The notes beneath the pieces are model-generated. The model worked only from the letters and a program-made list of their open reading frames with translations. It made no database searches and had not been told where the DNA came from. Positions 35,740-44,079 of a stretch of 64,000 nt of DNA are shown in pieces (positions within the stretch are counted from its first letter, which is position 1; every line of letters begins with the position of its first letter). Both the position numbers and the translations under genes were made by a program. The stretch is from Planctomycetota bacterium (lineage in GTDB: Bacteria; Planctomycetota; UBA1135; JACQFD01): positions 297,536-361,535 of the forward strand of contig JACQFD010000039.1 in NCBI GenBank assembly GCA_016200225.1, written 5' to 3'.

Positions 35740-37155
35740 TCACCGCGCGGTCCGCACGGGCCACAGCGTCGTCGCGTTGCCCGAATCGTCGACGGCGATT
35801 ACCTGTTCCCGATTCTTTATAATCAATCGGCGCCCGTCGCGGAGTTTGCACAATTCGATTTCGCCGCCCGCGCCCGCTTTCGCGAAGTCGCCGTCGCGGC
35901 CGAAGCGTTTTGCGATCATTTCGCACGGCGCCGACGGCGAACTGGCGCACGCCTCCATCGTCCAGAGTTCCTGCGCGCGCGCGTCGTCGTTTTGTATGAT
36001 ATAATTCGTCGGCGACGACAGGAGCCGCTTGCTTTGAAGATCATATACTAACGATTCGATTTGATGAACATCATCCGATTCGGCGGCGTCGGGCCGGAGG
36101 CCGCGCACGCGCAGATGTCCGGGATTCATCCACGACGGAAATTCCCGGGCTCGATCGATTTCGAGACTCGACGGCGCGATTTCGCGCGGAGCTTCGCGAA
36201 TACTACCGATCGACACGCGCGACGCGAAATGGTAATCTTTATCTTCGATCGGGCGTCCGACGGCGCCCGCGACCTGTATCATCCAAGGATCGGGACGCCA
36301 GTCGCAGCGCGCCTCCACGGCGACCGTTTCGCGGTCGGGCGAGACCGCGAGCGCGGCGATTTGATATTTCTTTTCGTGGTCGGGCGCGGCGGCCTGCTGC
36401 ACCGAGAAGAATCTTAATATTAATATCACGAACGACGCCGCCAGCAGCGCGAATCGCGCGGGCGTGCGTTCGGGTTCGCGCCGGCGCACGCGCACGGCGA
36501 GCGCGGCGAGCGCGGCGCATGCCGGGATCAGCGCCAGCGTCCAAACGGCCTCCGCGACCGAGAGCCGTTCCATGGCCTCGGCTTTCCGAATTACCATCGC
36601 TTCGCTCGCGCCGATTGTAAATGTAAAAACCGTGCCCGCGACCAGTGCGGTGGCCGTGCGGCTCGAAATGGAAGATACAAAAAGAAACAGCGCGAATCCC
36701 GGAAGAATATAAATTAATAATACTTCGCGCGGATTCATTTGTAAATAATGCAATCTTATATTCATCCAATTCCGCGAGACGGTTCCGTCGAACAGAAAGA
36801 AAAGCCGCAGCGATTCGAATGTATAGAGCGCGGCCGGAATCAACGCGGTTCCGAGCAAAACAATCGCGGTGCGTGCCGCGAACAGCGCCGACGGCGACGC
36901 GCCCGAAGAATATAAGAATTCGAGGCGACCGAGGCCGGTGTCGCGCGCGAACGCGTCCGCCGCGAACAGCGCGCCGAACATCGCGGTCGCTAATAAAATG
37001 AAATCGGCCGATTGCGAACCGTCGCGAAGCTGCGGCATCGCGGAGATCGCCGCGCCCCAACCGGCGAGCGCGAAAAACGCCATGGCAATACAAATCGGCA
37101 TTCGCCGCTTCGATTCGAGCCGCGCCAGCGTTCGGAATTGTTTAAAGAGCGACAC
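35740..37155 (-). CDS. ABC-2 type transporter permease-like protein with C-terminal soluble domain
   Basis: The 471-residue protein has a cytoplasmic N-terminus (LFKQFRTLARLESKRR) and six predicted helices to about residue 255. A DAFARDTGLGRLEFLYSSGAS segment is typical of ABC-2 permeases. The last 200 residues form an extracytoplasmic beta-rich domain (KYQIAALAVSPDRETVAVEARC … ELCKLRDGRRLIIKNREQVIAVDDSG) that may bind a ligand or read out a signal. The ATPase gene lies 9 bases upstream. Export substrate is unknown. Confidence 0.8.
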   Translation of the reverse strand: MSLFKQFRTLARLESKRRMPICIAMAFFALAGWGAAISAMPQLRDGSQSADFILLATAMFGALFAADAFARDTGLGRLEFLYSSGASPSALFAARTAIVLLGTALIPAALYTFESLRLFFLFDGTVSRNWMNIRLHYLQMNPREVLLIYILPGFALFLFVSSISSRTATALVAGTVFTFTIGASEAMVIRKAEAMERLSVAEAVWTLALIPACAALAALAVRVRRREPERTPARFALLAASFVILILRFFSVQQAAAPDHEKKYQIAALAVSPDRETVAVEARCDWRPDPWMIQVAGAVGRPIEDKDYHFASRVSIGSIREAPREIAPSSLEIDRAREFPSWMNPGHLRVRGLRPDAAESDDVHQIESLVYDLQSKRLLSSPTNYIIQNDDARAQELWTMEACASSPSAPCEMIAKRFGRDGDFAKAGAGGEIELCKLRDGRRLIIKNREQVIAVDDSGNATTLWPVRTAR

Positions 37156-37164
37156 GATGATTGA

Positions 37165-37992
37165 TTACTCGATGACTCCGAATCTCGCGGGATTCGCGTG
37201 AACGGTCGCGTCCTCGGGCACCGCGGACGGAAGCGCCGCGGGAACGTCGATCGTCGACGGCAGTTCGATTTGTAACTTCGGCGTCGCGCGGGTTCGTATA
37301 CATTCCACGATGGATCCGTCGCGTACGAGATGCAACTCGTCGACGAGCGGAAGTAACAATTCCATTTTCCGGCTCGCGAGCACGATCGTCACGCGGTTCG
37401 CTTTCAGCGCGGCCATGTGGTGCAATAGTATATTTAATTTTTCGCCGTCCGCGTCGTCCGGGCAGTCCGCGACGATGACGCGCGGCGACTTTTGAAGCGC
37501 GAGCGCGACCGAAGTTGTAAAATTTAGAATCGAGTCCGTTTTGTCCGCTCTCACGTTGGGATCGAGTCCGAGCGCCGTGCAGATTTGTGCAAATGCGAGC
37601 GGATCGCCTCCGCCGCCGAGGTCTTGACAGAGCCGGGCGACGTCGCGGATCGACGTCCGCGGCGGAAACGCCGCGTACGACGGCACCCAAGCGAGATCTT
37701 TCAACAATTCCCGCGCGTCGCGTATGGGATCGCGGCGGAGAATGGAAATTCTTCCGCGCGTCGGGACGCACCGCCCCGCGAGCATTCTCAATATTAGTGA
37801 TTTTCCGGAGCCCGCGGGTCCGCAGATCCCCGCGATTCGCGCACTGGCGACTTTGCACGAAACGGATTGCAAAGCGTCGGATCGCATGGATTCGAATCGC
37901 TTCGACACGCCCACCATGTGAACGGCCGGGTCAACGGAAACACTCTCTCGATGGGTATCCAAGTTCAGGCTCGAAATTGCTCGATGATTCAT
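37165..37992 (-). CDS. ABC transporter ATP-binding protein, degenerate catalytic motifs
   Basis: The protein has 275 residues from ATG 37992; a longer frame would run through tRNA-Phe and is rejected. Walker A is intact (GPAGSGKS, 58-65). The signature LSGGQ is replaced by LNFTTS (156-161). Walker B reads VIVADCPDD with Asp176 but Cys177 in place of the catalytic Glu, and the H-loop His is replaced (LASRKMELL, Arg208). It should bind ATP but hydrolyse it poorly or not at all. A 45-residue tail follows the ATPase core. It pairs with the permease 9 bases downstream. Confidence 0.85.
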   Translation of the reverse strand: MNHRAISSLNLDTHRESVSVDPAVHMVGVSKRFESMRSDALQSVSCKVASARIAGICGPAGSGKSLILRMLAGRCVPTRGRISILRRDPIRDARELLKDLAWVPSYAAFPPRTSIRDVARLCQDLGGGGDPLAFAQICTALGLDPNVRADKTDSILNFTTSVALALQKSPRVIVADCPDDADGEKLNILLHHMAALKANRVTIVLASRKMELLLPLVDELHLVRDGSIVECIRTRATPKLQIELPSTIDVPAALPSAVPEDATVHANPARFGVIE

Positions 37993-38124
37993 CGTCGCGA
38001 TCGCCCGGTTTCTTGAGTTTGCTTGCGCTCGCATCCTGTCGCGCTTCCTGCTACCTTTTTCGCCCTTCGCCGGCCGCCTGGGCTTTGACAAACTCAATTC
38101 CCAATCGCGTCGCTTGTGAAAATC

Positions 38125-38200
38125 GGGCGGATAGCTCAGTTGGTAGAGCACTTGACTGAAAATCAAGGGGTCGCCGGTTCAACTCCGGCTCCGCCCACCA
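38125..38200 (+). tRNA. tRNA-Phe (GAA)
   Basis: This is a complete cloverleaf of 76 bases including encoded CCA. The acceptor stem is GGGCGGA/TCCGCCC, the D-arm contains AGCTCAGTTGG, the anticodon loop CTGAAAA has GAA at 38158-38160, and the T-loop is TTCAACT. Confidence 0.98.
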
Positions 38201-38307
38201 CTACAAACGCTTATATTTAATAATCCGCGGGCGGATCTTGGTGGATTCGATATTCATCATTTCCGCGGCGCCAATCCGCAAGTTTCAGCGAAGTAGATCC
38301 GTGTAAC

Positions 38308-38703
38308 GTGTTCGAATTTATTTTCGAATTTATCTTCGACTTCGTTTTCGAAGGCATTTTTTATGGCTTTCCCAAGTTCATTGGGCGCGGAACACCGGAG
38401 TTGGACCGTTCGCGCCGCGCCCGCGCCCTGCGGCGAAAACTCGCGCGCTATGTAAAGAATGCGCCCGATTCGGCATTCACGGGATCCGAGGATCGTTACT
38501 TATCGCCGGGCGGCGCCGTTTTGCCCGATGCGCGCGGCCGGCTCCGATCAATTTGTAAGAAAGTCGGCGACGCGAACGCTCAGGATTGGGAATCGTTATG
38601 TTGCGGACTTTTGGAAATCATGGCGCGCGACATGCCGGGCCTGATCATTCAATTGCCTCCCGACGAGCCTCGAATGGTCTACGCCGGCGACAAACAGTTA
38701 TAA
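38308..38703 (+). CDS. Small protein with Phe-rich repeat N-terminus (unknown)
   Basis: The 131-residue frame has a GTG start. The first 20 residues repeat F-E/D-F/G-I/V four times, encoded by four 12-bp DNA repeats, then continue FYGFPKF. The remainder is a soluble acidic/basic domain (RALRRKLARYVKNAPDSAF … GLLEIMARDMPGLIIQLPPDEPRMVYAG). The Phe-rich head could insert in a membrane surface. No family is recognised. It follows tRNA-Phe by 107 bases. Confidence 0.6.
   Translation: MFEFIFEFIFDFVFEGIFYGFPKFIGRGTPELDRSRRARALRRKLARYVKNAPDSAFTGSEDRYLSPGGAVLPDARGRLRSICKKVGDANAQDWESLCCGLLEIMARDMPGLIIQLPPDEPRMVYAGDKQL
38311..38358 (+). repeat. Four imperfect 12-bp tandem repeats
   Basis: Units TTCGAATTTATT, TTCGAATTTATC, TTCGACTTCGTT and TTCGAAGGCATT follow each other in frame, encoding FEFI, FEFI, FDFV and FEGI. 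They form the 5' end of the small unknown gene and would be prone to copy-number change by slippage. Confidence 0.85.
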
Positions 38704-38726
38704 ATATCAGTTATAAATACAAGCTA

Positions 38727-39704
38727 TTAATTAAGAATCAACGCCAGATTTCGCGCGAGATAAAGCGCGCGGGCGTTGTCGATGTCGCAGGCGATTTGTG
38801 ATTTTAAAGATTCCGGCGACTTGAATTTTCTCTCGTCGCGAACTTTGCCGAGCAGGAAAACGTCGAGCGTTCGATCATACAAATCGGCGTGCCATCCGGG
38901 GACGTGCACCTCGACCGTCTCGGCCGCGCCGTCGAACGTCGGGCGCGTTCCAATATTAACAACCGTCATGTGTTCGCCGCCGTCGAGCGCCAGATATCCG
39001 GAGTAAACGCCCCTCGGCGGTTTTAAATCGTGATGTAACTGTAAATTAGCCGTTCCAAACCCGAGCGAGCGCCCGCGGCCGTCGCCGCGGACGACCGTTC
39101 CGCGTAAATTAAACTCGCGTCCGAGGTACGTCGACGCGTCCGCCATCCGCGCCTCCGAGACGGCCGAACGAACTTGACCGCTGCTGACGCGCGTTTCTTG
39201 AATGACGACGGCCGGCACTTCGGCGACTTCCCAGCCGCGTTCGCGCGCAAACGCCGCATCGCCTTTGCGATGTTTACCAAAACGCCCGTCGTGGCCGAGC
39301 ACCAGCGCGACGGCGCCCATGCGCGAACCGAGGAGATCTGTTAGAAACGACAGGGCGCTCGTTTTTCGTATCGATTCGTCGAAAGGGATCGCCGCCGTGA
39401 ATTGTATGCCGGCCTTTTCTAACAATTCGATGCGCTGATCGACGCTACAAATAAGCGGCGGCGTCTCCTCCGCGAGCAGCGTGCGCGGATGGGTCGTAAA
39501 TGTAAGAACCGCCGGTTCGGCGCCGAGCGCTTTTGCCCTCGCCACGGTTTCCTTAAGAATCGCCCTGTGGCCGATGTGCACGCCGTCGAACACGCCGATC
39601 GTGACGACGCGTTTCGCGCGCGGCGCCGACGATATGAATTCTCGATCGCGAATGACGTGCACGTTATGATTTATATTTACTTGCCGGGAACCGATAGGAA
39701 TCAA
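38727..39704 (-). CDS. ribF: Bifunctional riboflavin kinase / FAD synthetase
   Basis: The 325-residue protein has an N-terminal FAD synthetase nucleotidyltransferase domain (TIGVFDGVHIGHRAI near residue 35) and a linker SSGQVRSAVSEARM. The C-terminal riboflavin kinase domain is a flavokinase fold with VVRGDGRGRSLGFGTANL and GVYSGY. It makes FMN and FAD from riboflavin. It lies 3 bases downstream of the peptide deformylase gene, so the pair is probably co-transcribed. Confidence 0.97.
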   Translation of the reverse strand: MIPIGSRQVNINHNVHVIRDREFISSAPRAKRVVTIGVFDGVHIGHRAILKETVARAKALGAEPAVLTFTTHPRTLLAEETPPLICSVDQRIELLEKAGIQFTAAIPFDESIRKTSALSFLTDLLGSRMGAVALVLGHDGRFGKHRKGDAAFARERGWEVAEVPAVVIQETRVSSGQVRSAVSEARMADASTYLGREFNLRGTVVRGDGRGRSLGFGTANLQLHHDLKPPRGVYSGYLALDGGEHMTVVNIGTRPTFDGAAETVEVHVPGWHADLYDRTLDVFLLGKVRDERKFKSPESLKSQIACDIDNARALYLARNLALILN

Positions 39705-39707
39705 TAG

Positions 39708-40226
39708 TTATTTCGCGACGGCGCGCGATCTTTCCTGCCACGCGGCCTCGAGGGCCTTCAGCGCGCCGCGCACGCGCACGCGATCGGCGGGCGTCATCCG
39801 GTCGATAAATAATATTCCGTCCAGATGATCGAATTCGTGTTGCACGATGCGCGCCGCGTAATCTTGCATTTCGATGCGGACTGGCGCGCCGTTTTCGTCC
39901 TGAGCTTCGACGACGAGGGACGGCGCCCGTTCGATTTCGCCCCAAATGCCGGGAAACGAGAGACACCCCTCTTCGCCGGCGACATCGCCCTTCGAAAGAG
40001 TGAGTCTCGGATTTACTAATGTTTGCGCGTCGGCGGCTTTTCCCGACGGATTGAATACTAATAATTGTATCGAAAGCCCCACCTGCGGCGCGGCGAGACC
40101 GACGCCCTTCGCCTTTAACATCAGGGCGTGCATCTCCGTCGCCGTGCGTCGCAGCCCCTCATCGAAGCGCGTGACGACGGCGGCTTTTTTGCGCAGCACT
40201 GGGTTGGGAAACTGGACGATTTCCAT
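39708..40226 (-). CDS. def: Peptide deformylase
   Basis: The protein has 172 residues from ATG 40226 (MEIVQFPNPVLRKKA); a TTG start 24 bases upstream would add eight residues. Motif 1 is GVGLAAPQVG, motif 2 EGCLSFPG (Cys88), and motif 3 QHEFDHLDG (His130, Glu131, His134): the metal site is complete. It removes the N-formyl group from new proteins. A C-terminal basic helix ends the protein. It overlaps nothing and precedes ribF by 3 bases. Confidence 0.97.
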   Translation of the reverse strand: MEIVQFPNPVLRKKAAVVTRFDEGLRRTATEMHALMLKAKGVGLAAPQVGLSIQLLVFNPSGKAADAQTLVNPRLTLSKGDVAGEEGCLSFPGIWGEIERAPSLVVEAQDENGAPVRIEMQDYAARIVQHEFDHLDGILFIDRMTPADRVRVRGALKALEAAWQERSRAVAK

Positions 40227-40338
40227 GGGGGGCCGGTTGAAGTTGGCCAAATGAATATAAGCTTATTTGCGTCGTCAGGGGAGCCGTCTGGGGAGCAACT
40301 GCGCCGCCGCGTCACTTCGGGTACATTGCCCGGCGACC

Positions 40339-41691
40339 ATGGACCTTAGCAAACACCTCGAAAAGGCAGAGGATGCCATCCGTCGGAAGAACTTCGACTT
40401 TGGCATCGATCTCTATCGGCAGTTGCTTTCCGTTGCGCCGGGCGATCACGACGCGCGCGCGGGACTTCATCGGGCGTACCTTCGAAAGCAGGAGGCGAAA
40501 CCCACTCCGGGCTGGATGGCCAAGGTCCAAGGGGGGCCCTCGATCGCCCTCGCGCGGACTCTCTCGGCGGCGCGCAACCACGCGAAGTCCGCCGAGGCGC
40601 TCGAGAACTACCTCGCGCTGGATCCCATGAACCTCGCCATCAATCTTCAACTCGGCTCGGCGTTGGAGTTGGCCAATCTTTCCGACGGCGCGCTTGCCGT
40701 TTACGAAATCGCGGCGGAATCGATCACGGGCGCGTTCGAAGCGTGGAAGCGCGCGGGAGGGATTCTAACAAAAAAACGCGAGTTCGGGCGAGCGATCGAA
40801 TGTTACACAAAGGCCCTCGAAATCAACCCGCGCGACCAGGAATCGTTAAAAGCACGAAAGGACCTCGCGGCGGAGGGCGCATTGTTAACATCCGGTCTCG
40901 AGACGGGCGGACACGCGCGCGATCTCATTAAGGATAAATCGCAGGCCGCCGATCTCGAACGAAAACAGCGCGTCATGCAGACCGCCGGCGAAATCGGCGG
41001 AGAGATCGACCGGCTGACGGGCGAACTCGCGAACGATCCGGGAAACATACAAACATTGAAGGATATCTCTAAATTATACGAAAGAAAAAACGACCCCGAC
41101 GCGGCCCTCGATTGCATCGAACGCGCATTACAATATTTGCCCGACGATTTTGATCTAAAAACGCGGCGCGGCGGACTCAAATTGCGCGTGCTCGAACGCG
41201 AGATCGAGCGGCTGCGCCCCGGCGCGGCGGGCGATCCGGTCGCGGGCCAGACGCTGGCGCGCCTCGAGCGCGAAAAATTAGCATTCGAAGTCGAGGATGC
41301 CCGCGCCCGCGTCTCGGAGCATCCGAACGACCTCATGGTTCGTTATAAATTGGGCCGCGTATTGTTAAAATTCGGCGACGTCGACGAAGCCGTCGGCGAA
41401 CTACAAAAATCGGTCGCCGATCCGCGCGTCAAGACCGACGCGCTCGTCGCGCTCGGCCAGGCGTTTTTTAAGAAAGGCCTTTTCGATCTCGCGCGCCGCC
41501 AGCTCGAAAAAGCGCTCGAAACCGTTTCGGCGTCGAGCCCGCGCACGAAGGAAATATTATATAACCTCGGCGTCATCGGCGAAAAAACCAACAATGCGCA
41601 CGACGCCCTCGGTTTCTATTTGAGAATTTACGAAATCGATATTTCCTATCGCGACGTGGCGGACAAAGTTAAGAAACTTCAGGGTGCTTGA
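40339..41691 (+). CDS. TPR-repeat protein
   Basis: The protein has 450 residues from ATG 40339. It is all helical, with tetratricopeptide units such as AEALENYLALDPMNLAINLQ, GRAIECYTKALEINPRDQES, DAALDCIERALQYLPDDFD and DEAVGELQKSVADPRVKTD. A charged coiled-coil-like stretch lies around residues 215-320. There is no signal peptide, so it is cytoplasmic and probably a scaffold for protein-protein contacts. It is divergent from def. Confidence 0.88.
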   Translation: MDLSKHLEKAEDAIRRKNFDFGIDLYRQLLSVAPGDHDARAGLHRAYLRKQEAKPTPGWMAKVQGGPSIALARTLSAARNHAKSAEALENYLALDPMNLAINLQLGSALELANLSDGALAVYEIAAESITGAFEAWKRAGGILTKKREFGRAIECYTKALEINPRDQESLKARKDLAAEGALLTSGLETGGHARDLIKDKSQAADLERKQRVMQTAGEIGGEIDRLTGELANDPGNIQTLKDISKLYERKNDPDAALDCIERALQYLPDDFDLKTRRGGLKLRVLEREIERLRPGAAGDPVAGQTLARLEREKLAFEVEDARARVSEHPNDLMVRYKLGRVLLKFGDVDEAVGELQKSVADPRVKTDALVALGQAFFKKGLFDLARRQLEKALETVSASSPRTKEILYNLGVIGEKTNNAHDALGFYLRIYEIDISYRDVADKVKKLQGA

Positions 41692-41706
41692 GAAGACCGG
41701 AAGCGG

Positions 41707-41736
41707 TTTCATAAGTAACTCGAGAGACTTATGAAA
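41707..41736. terminator. Hairpin between convergent genes
   Basis: A perfect 10-bp inverted repeat (TTTCATAAGT / ACTTATGAAA) with a 10-base loop lies between the TPR and SGNH gene stops. It has no long T run, so termination efficiency is uncertain. Confidence 0.5.
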
Positions 41737-41742
41737 TCATTT

Positions 41743-43095
41743 CTACCGGAGACTCCGGACTTGCGCTTTGGCGATCGAGCCGCTCAATACATAATACGCT
41801 TTCGAGTAAACTTCGCGGCGCACGGGTCCCGAAGTGTCGACGAGCATCGCGAAAACGATATGGTTTTCGCGGAACATCGCTTTTGTTGCATTGTCGACGG
41901 CAATGATCGCCTTTCCCGCGGCGTCGGTCGTGAATTGGAAACCCGGCAGATTGCCGGAGGCGAGCGCTTCGTTCTTTTCGACCGGAATATGTAAATTCGG
42001 GAGATCCGCGCCCGTCGCGGACTCGGCGCCCGCGCAGATCCAGCCCATGAGACCAGGCGCGGCGGAGACTTCAAATGTTATATCTCCGGCGGGGGATTTT
42101 AATATATTGAACGCGACCGGCAGGGCATGAGTATCGGGAAGGCTTCCGCGTGCCCCGAGATACCAATTTAACGGATCGGCGGCGCGCGCGCCTCGGAGAA
42201 TTCCCGAATCCAACATTCGATTGACTAACATTCTCGCTTCCATTGCGTAACCGATGCGCTTGGGATGCCCGTCGTCGCATAGGAACTCCGAGCGCATGCC
42301 TCGCGCGATGGCGTCGCGTCCGAGCGGCTCGAGATCGACGAGCAACGAACCCGTTTCTTCCGCCGCGCGCCGGATATCGTTGTTTACAATACGAAACGCG
42401 GGCGAGGGATCGAGATAGGTGAGAAAGATAAATCTACAATTTGCGCTTTTCGCGGCGTTCGCCAGAGTTATCAAATCGCGGCGGCGCAAATCCGCGACCC
42501 CTCTTTCGTCCTGTTTATAATCGTAACTGCCCGGCACGCGGTACGCGATCGTATCGACGGATGGGTTCATATCGCGGCGGAGTTTACCGATGCCGATGGA
42601 CTTTTCCTTTTCGGGCGATCCGCGATCCTTATAATTCGCAAAGGCAATTCTCGCGAATTTGGTAATATGAAAATAATCGAGAATTCCCGCGCTTCCGGGG
42701 CGGATCGTGAAAGAATTATTAAATCCGCATCGGCAGATCAGGATGGAAGGCCGCAGCTTTTCGAGCGCGCGCAATCCCTCGTCGAGCGTGATCCACGTCG
42801 TCGCGCCGCAGCGGCCGAGATTCGCGGCCCGAAAGCCGGGACTACAATTCTCGCGCGCGAGTTTTTCGGCGGCCGCGGGGAGCGCGTCGGATTCGTCGAC
42901 CCAAAGTCCAAATGTATGCGAATCGCCTACAAAAACCGCGAGCGGCGCGTCGGATTTGCTCGCGGGCCACTCGATGGCCGCCGATCGCATCGGGCTGACG
43001 ACCAGCGAACCGATTCTTAACAATACTTCAATCAGAATCAGCGACGCCGCGAGGCCGCCGAAAATGCAAAGTGTTTTGTTAATGATTGGCCGCAT
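41743..43095 (-). CDS. SGNH/GDSL-hydrolase-like membrane-anchored protein
   Basis: The 450-residue protein has an N-terminal membrane segment (CIFGGLAASLILIEVLL). The hydrolase domain has block I VFVGDSHTFGLW (nucleophile Ser in GDSH), the oxyanion Gly/Asn in ANLGRCGATT and CGFNNS, and the catalytic Asp/His pair in LCDDGHPKRIGY. The last 140 residues form a separate beta domain (FNILKSPAGDITFEVSAAPGLMGW). It is probably an esterase or acetylesterase acting on extracytoplasmic glycans; the substrate is inferred only from family. Confidence 0.82.
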   Translation of the reverse strand: MRPIINKTLCIFGGLAASLILIEVLLRIGSLVVSPMRSAAIEWPASKSDAPLAVFVGDSHTFGLWVDESDALPAAAEKLARENCSPGFRAANLGRCGATTWITLDEGLRALEKLRPSILICRCGFNNSFTIRPGSAGILDYFHITKFARIAFANYKDRGSPEKEKSIGIGKLRRDMNPSVDTIAYRVPGSYDYKQDERGVADLRRRDLITLANAAKSANCRFIFLTYLDPSPAFRIVNNDIRRAAEETGSLLVDLEPLGRDAIARGMRSEFLCDDGHPKRIGYAMEARMLVNRMLDSGILRGARAADPLNWYLGARGSLPDTHALPVAFNILKSPAGDITFEVSAAPGLMGWICAGAESATGADLPNLHIPVEKNEALASGNLPGFQFTTDAAGKAIIAVDNATKAMFRENHIVFAMLVDTSGPVRREVYSKAYYVLSGSIAKAQVRSLR

Positions 43096-43117
43096 GGAAG
43101 CGATTCTGAAAATTGTA

Positions 43118-43303
43118 TTATAGATGCGGCCATTCGAATTTCACTTCGAATGGGCGGCCGTGCAATTCCGCGGTGAAGTCGGTGTCGCCAATTCGGTCGA
43201 CGCTTTCCAGCGCAACAATCCCTTGCCCGATCGCCCTTTCCCCGGCAAACTCTTCGCCCTTAGATTCCGAAGATGGCCGGCTTGGCCTTCGAATTCCGCG
43301 CAA
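43118..43303 (-). CDS. Possible small protein upstream of the SGNH gene
   Basis: This is a 61-codon frame from TTG 43303. The second half (GIVALESVDRIGDTDFTAEL then HGRPFEVKFEWPHL) has a protein-like acidic/hydrophobic pattern and normal codon use, but the start is weak and no family is recognised. It could equally be chance. It lies between the divergent rpsT and SGNH genes. Confidence 0.25.
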   Translation of the reverse strand: MRGIRRPSRPSSESKGEEFAGERAIGQGIVALESVDRIGDTDFTAELHGRPFEVKFEWPHL

Positions 43304-43340
43304 ACGACCCCTTTCCTGACGTAATCATTCTCCAGAAAAT

Positions 43341-43625
43341 ATGGCAAATTCCGTATCCGCTCGTAAGCGAATCCGTCAAAACGAAGCCCGCAACGCGATG
43401 AACAAGTCGCGCAAGAGCGCATTCCGCACCGAGGTCAAGAAACTCCTGACATTGGCAAGCAAAGGGAATGTCTCCGGTGCAAGAGAACATTTGGCGACCG
43501 CGATGAGCACGATCGACAAGGCCGCAAAGAAGCGTTCGATTCATCCGAACGCGGCCGCTCGATACAAGTCGAGATTACAGAGGGCAATTCAACGCGCCGA
43601 GAAGGGCGCAACGTCGAAGGGTTAA
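43341..43625 (+). CDS. rpsT: 30S ribosomal protein S20
   Basis: The 94-residue basic protein MANSVSARKRIRQNEARNA has the hallmark S20 composition and the conserved NKSRKSAFRTEVKK and IHPNAAARYKSRLQRA segments. It binds 16S rRNA. The AT-island codon pattern of the neighbourhood is weak here, as expected if codon choice is dominated by expression. A DUF1499-like gene follows after 20 bases. Confidence 0.98.
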   Translation: MANSVSARKRIRQNEARNAMNKSRKSAFRTEVKKLLTLASKGNVSGAREHLATAMSTIDKAAKKRSIHPNAAARYKSRLQRAIQRAEKGATSKG

Positions 43626-43645
43626 TTCGCTTCAGAAGCGCATCG

Positions 43646-43987
43646 ATGTCGACCGCGCAGACAGATTTCAATTCGACGAATCCGACGCTGAGACCGCCGA
43701 AGTTTCAGCGCCGGAGACCGGCAATGTATGAGGCGATCTGTCTTCTAATTGAAGATCAAGATCATTACAAAATCACGTCGAAGGACGAAACGAACGCCCG
43801 CCTGAAATGTGAAATTCAGTGCGGCATGGGCGTCGTCCATGACGCGGAGATCTGGGTCGAAGGCGATATCAACGGCCCCGTTTCGGTACACATGCGTTCG
43901 TCGAAAAAGAGCGGTTTGCTCGATTTGGGAGCCGCCAATCGTAATATTAGCGAATTCACGAAATTGTTACATCATCGCGAGTCTTAA
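43646..43987 (+). CDS. DUF1499-like protein
   Basis: The protein has 113 residues. The segment DHYKITSKDETNARLKCEIQ, followed by VHDAEIWVEGDI, MRSSKKSGLLDLGAANRNIS and EFTKLL, fits the DUF1499 pattern (a short beta domain ending in a serine-rich 'MRSxSR-G-xDLGxN-xRI' motif). Function of the family is unknown. There is no signal peptide. It is downstream of rpsT and ends before a shared terminator. Confidence 0.6.
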   Translation: MSTAQTDFNSTNPTLRPPKFQRRRPAMYEAICLLIEDQDHYKITSKDETNARLKCEIQCGMGVVHDAEIWVEGDINGPVSVHMRSSKKSGLLDLGAANRNISEFTKLLHHRES

Positions 43988-44012
43988 ATAAAGTTCGAGA
44001 GTTGCCGATAAC

Positions 44013-44041
44013 AAAAAAAGGCCGGTTTCCCGGCTTTTTTT
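44013..44041. terminator. Bidirectional intrinsic terminator
   Basis: A GCCGG/CCGGC stem with a TTTC loop has an A7 run on the left and a T7 run on the right. It separates the plus-strand rpsT unit from the convergent isomerase gene. Confidence 0.8.
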
Positions 44042-44079
44042 ATGTATTGATTTGTTCAATCGACGCCGGCGCGAATAGT

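Noticed and set aside
36239..37858. Long Arg-rich frames overlapping the ABC permease and ATPase genes
   Set aside because: Composition is typical of shadow frames, and the overlapped genes have recognisable features.
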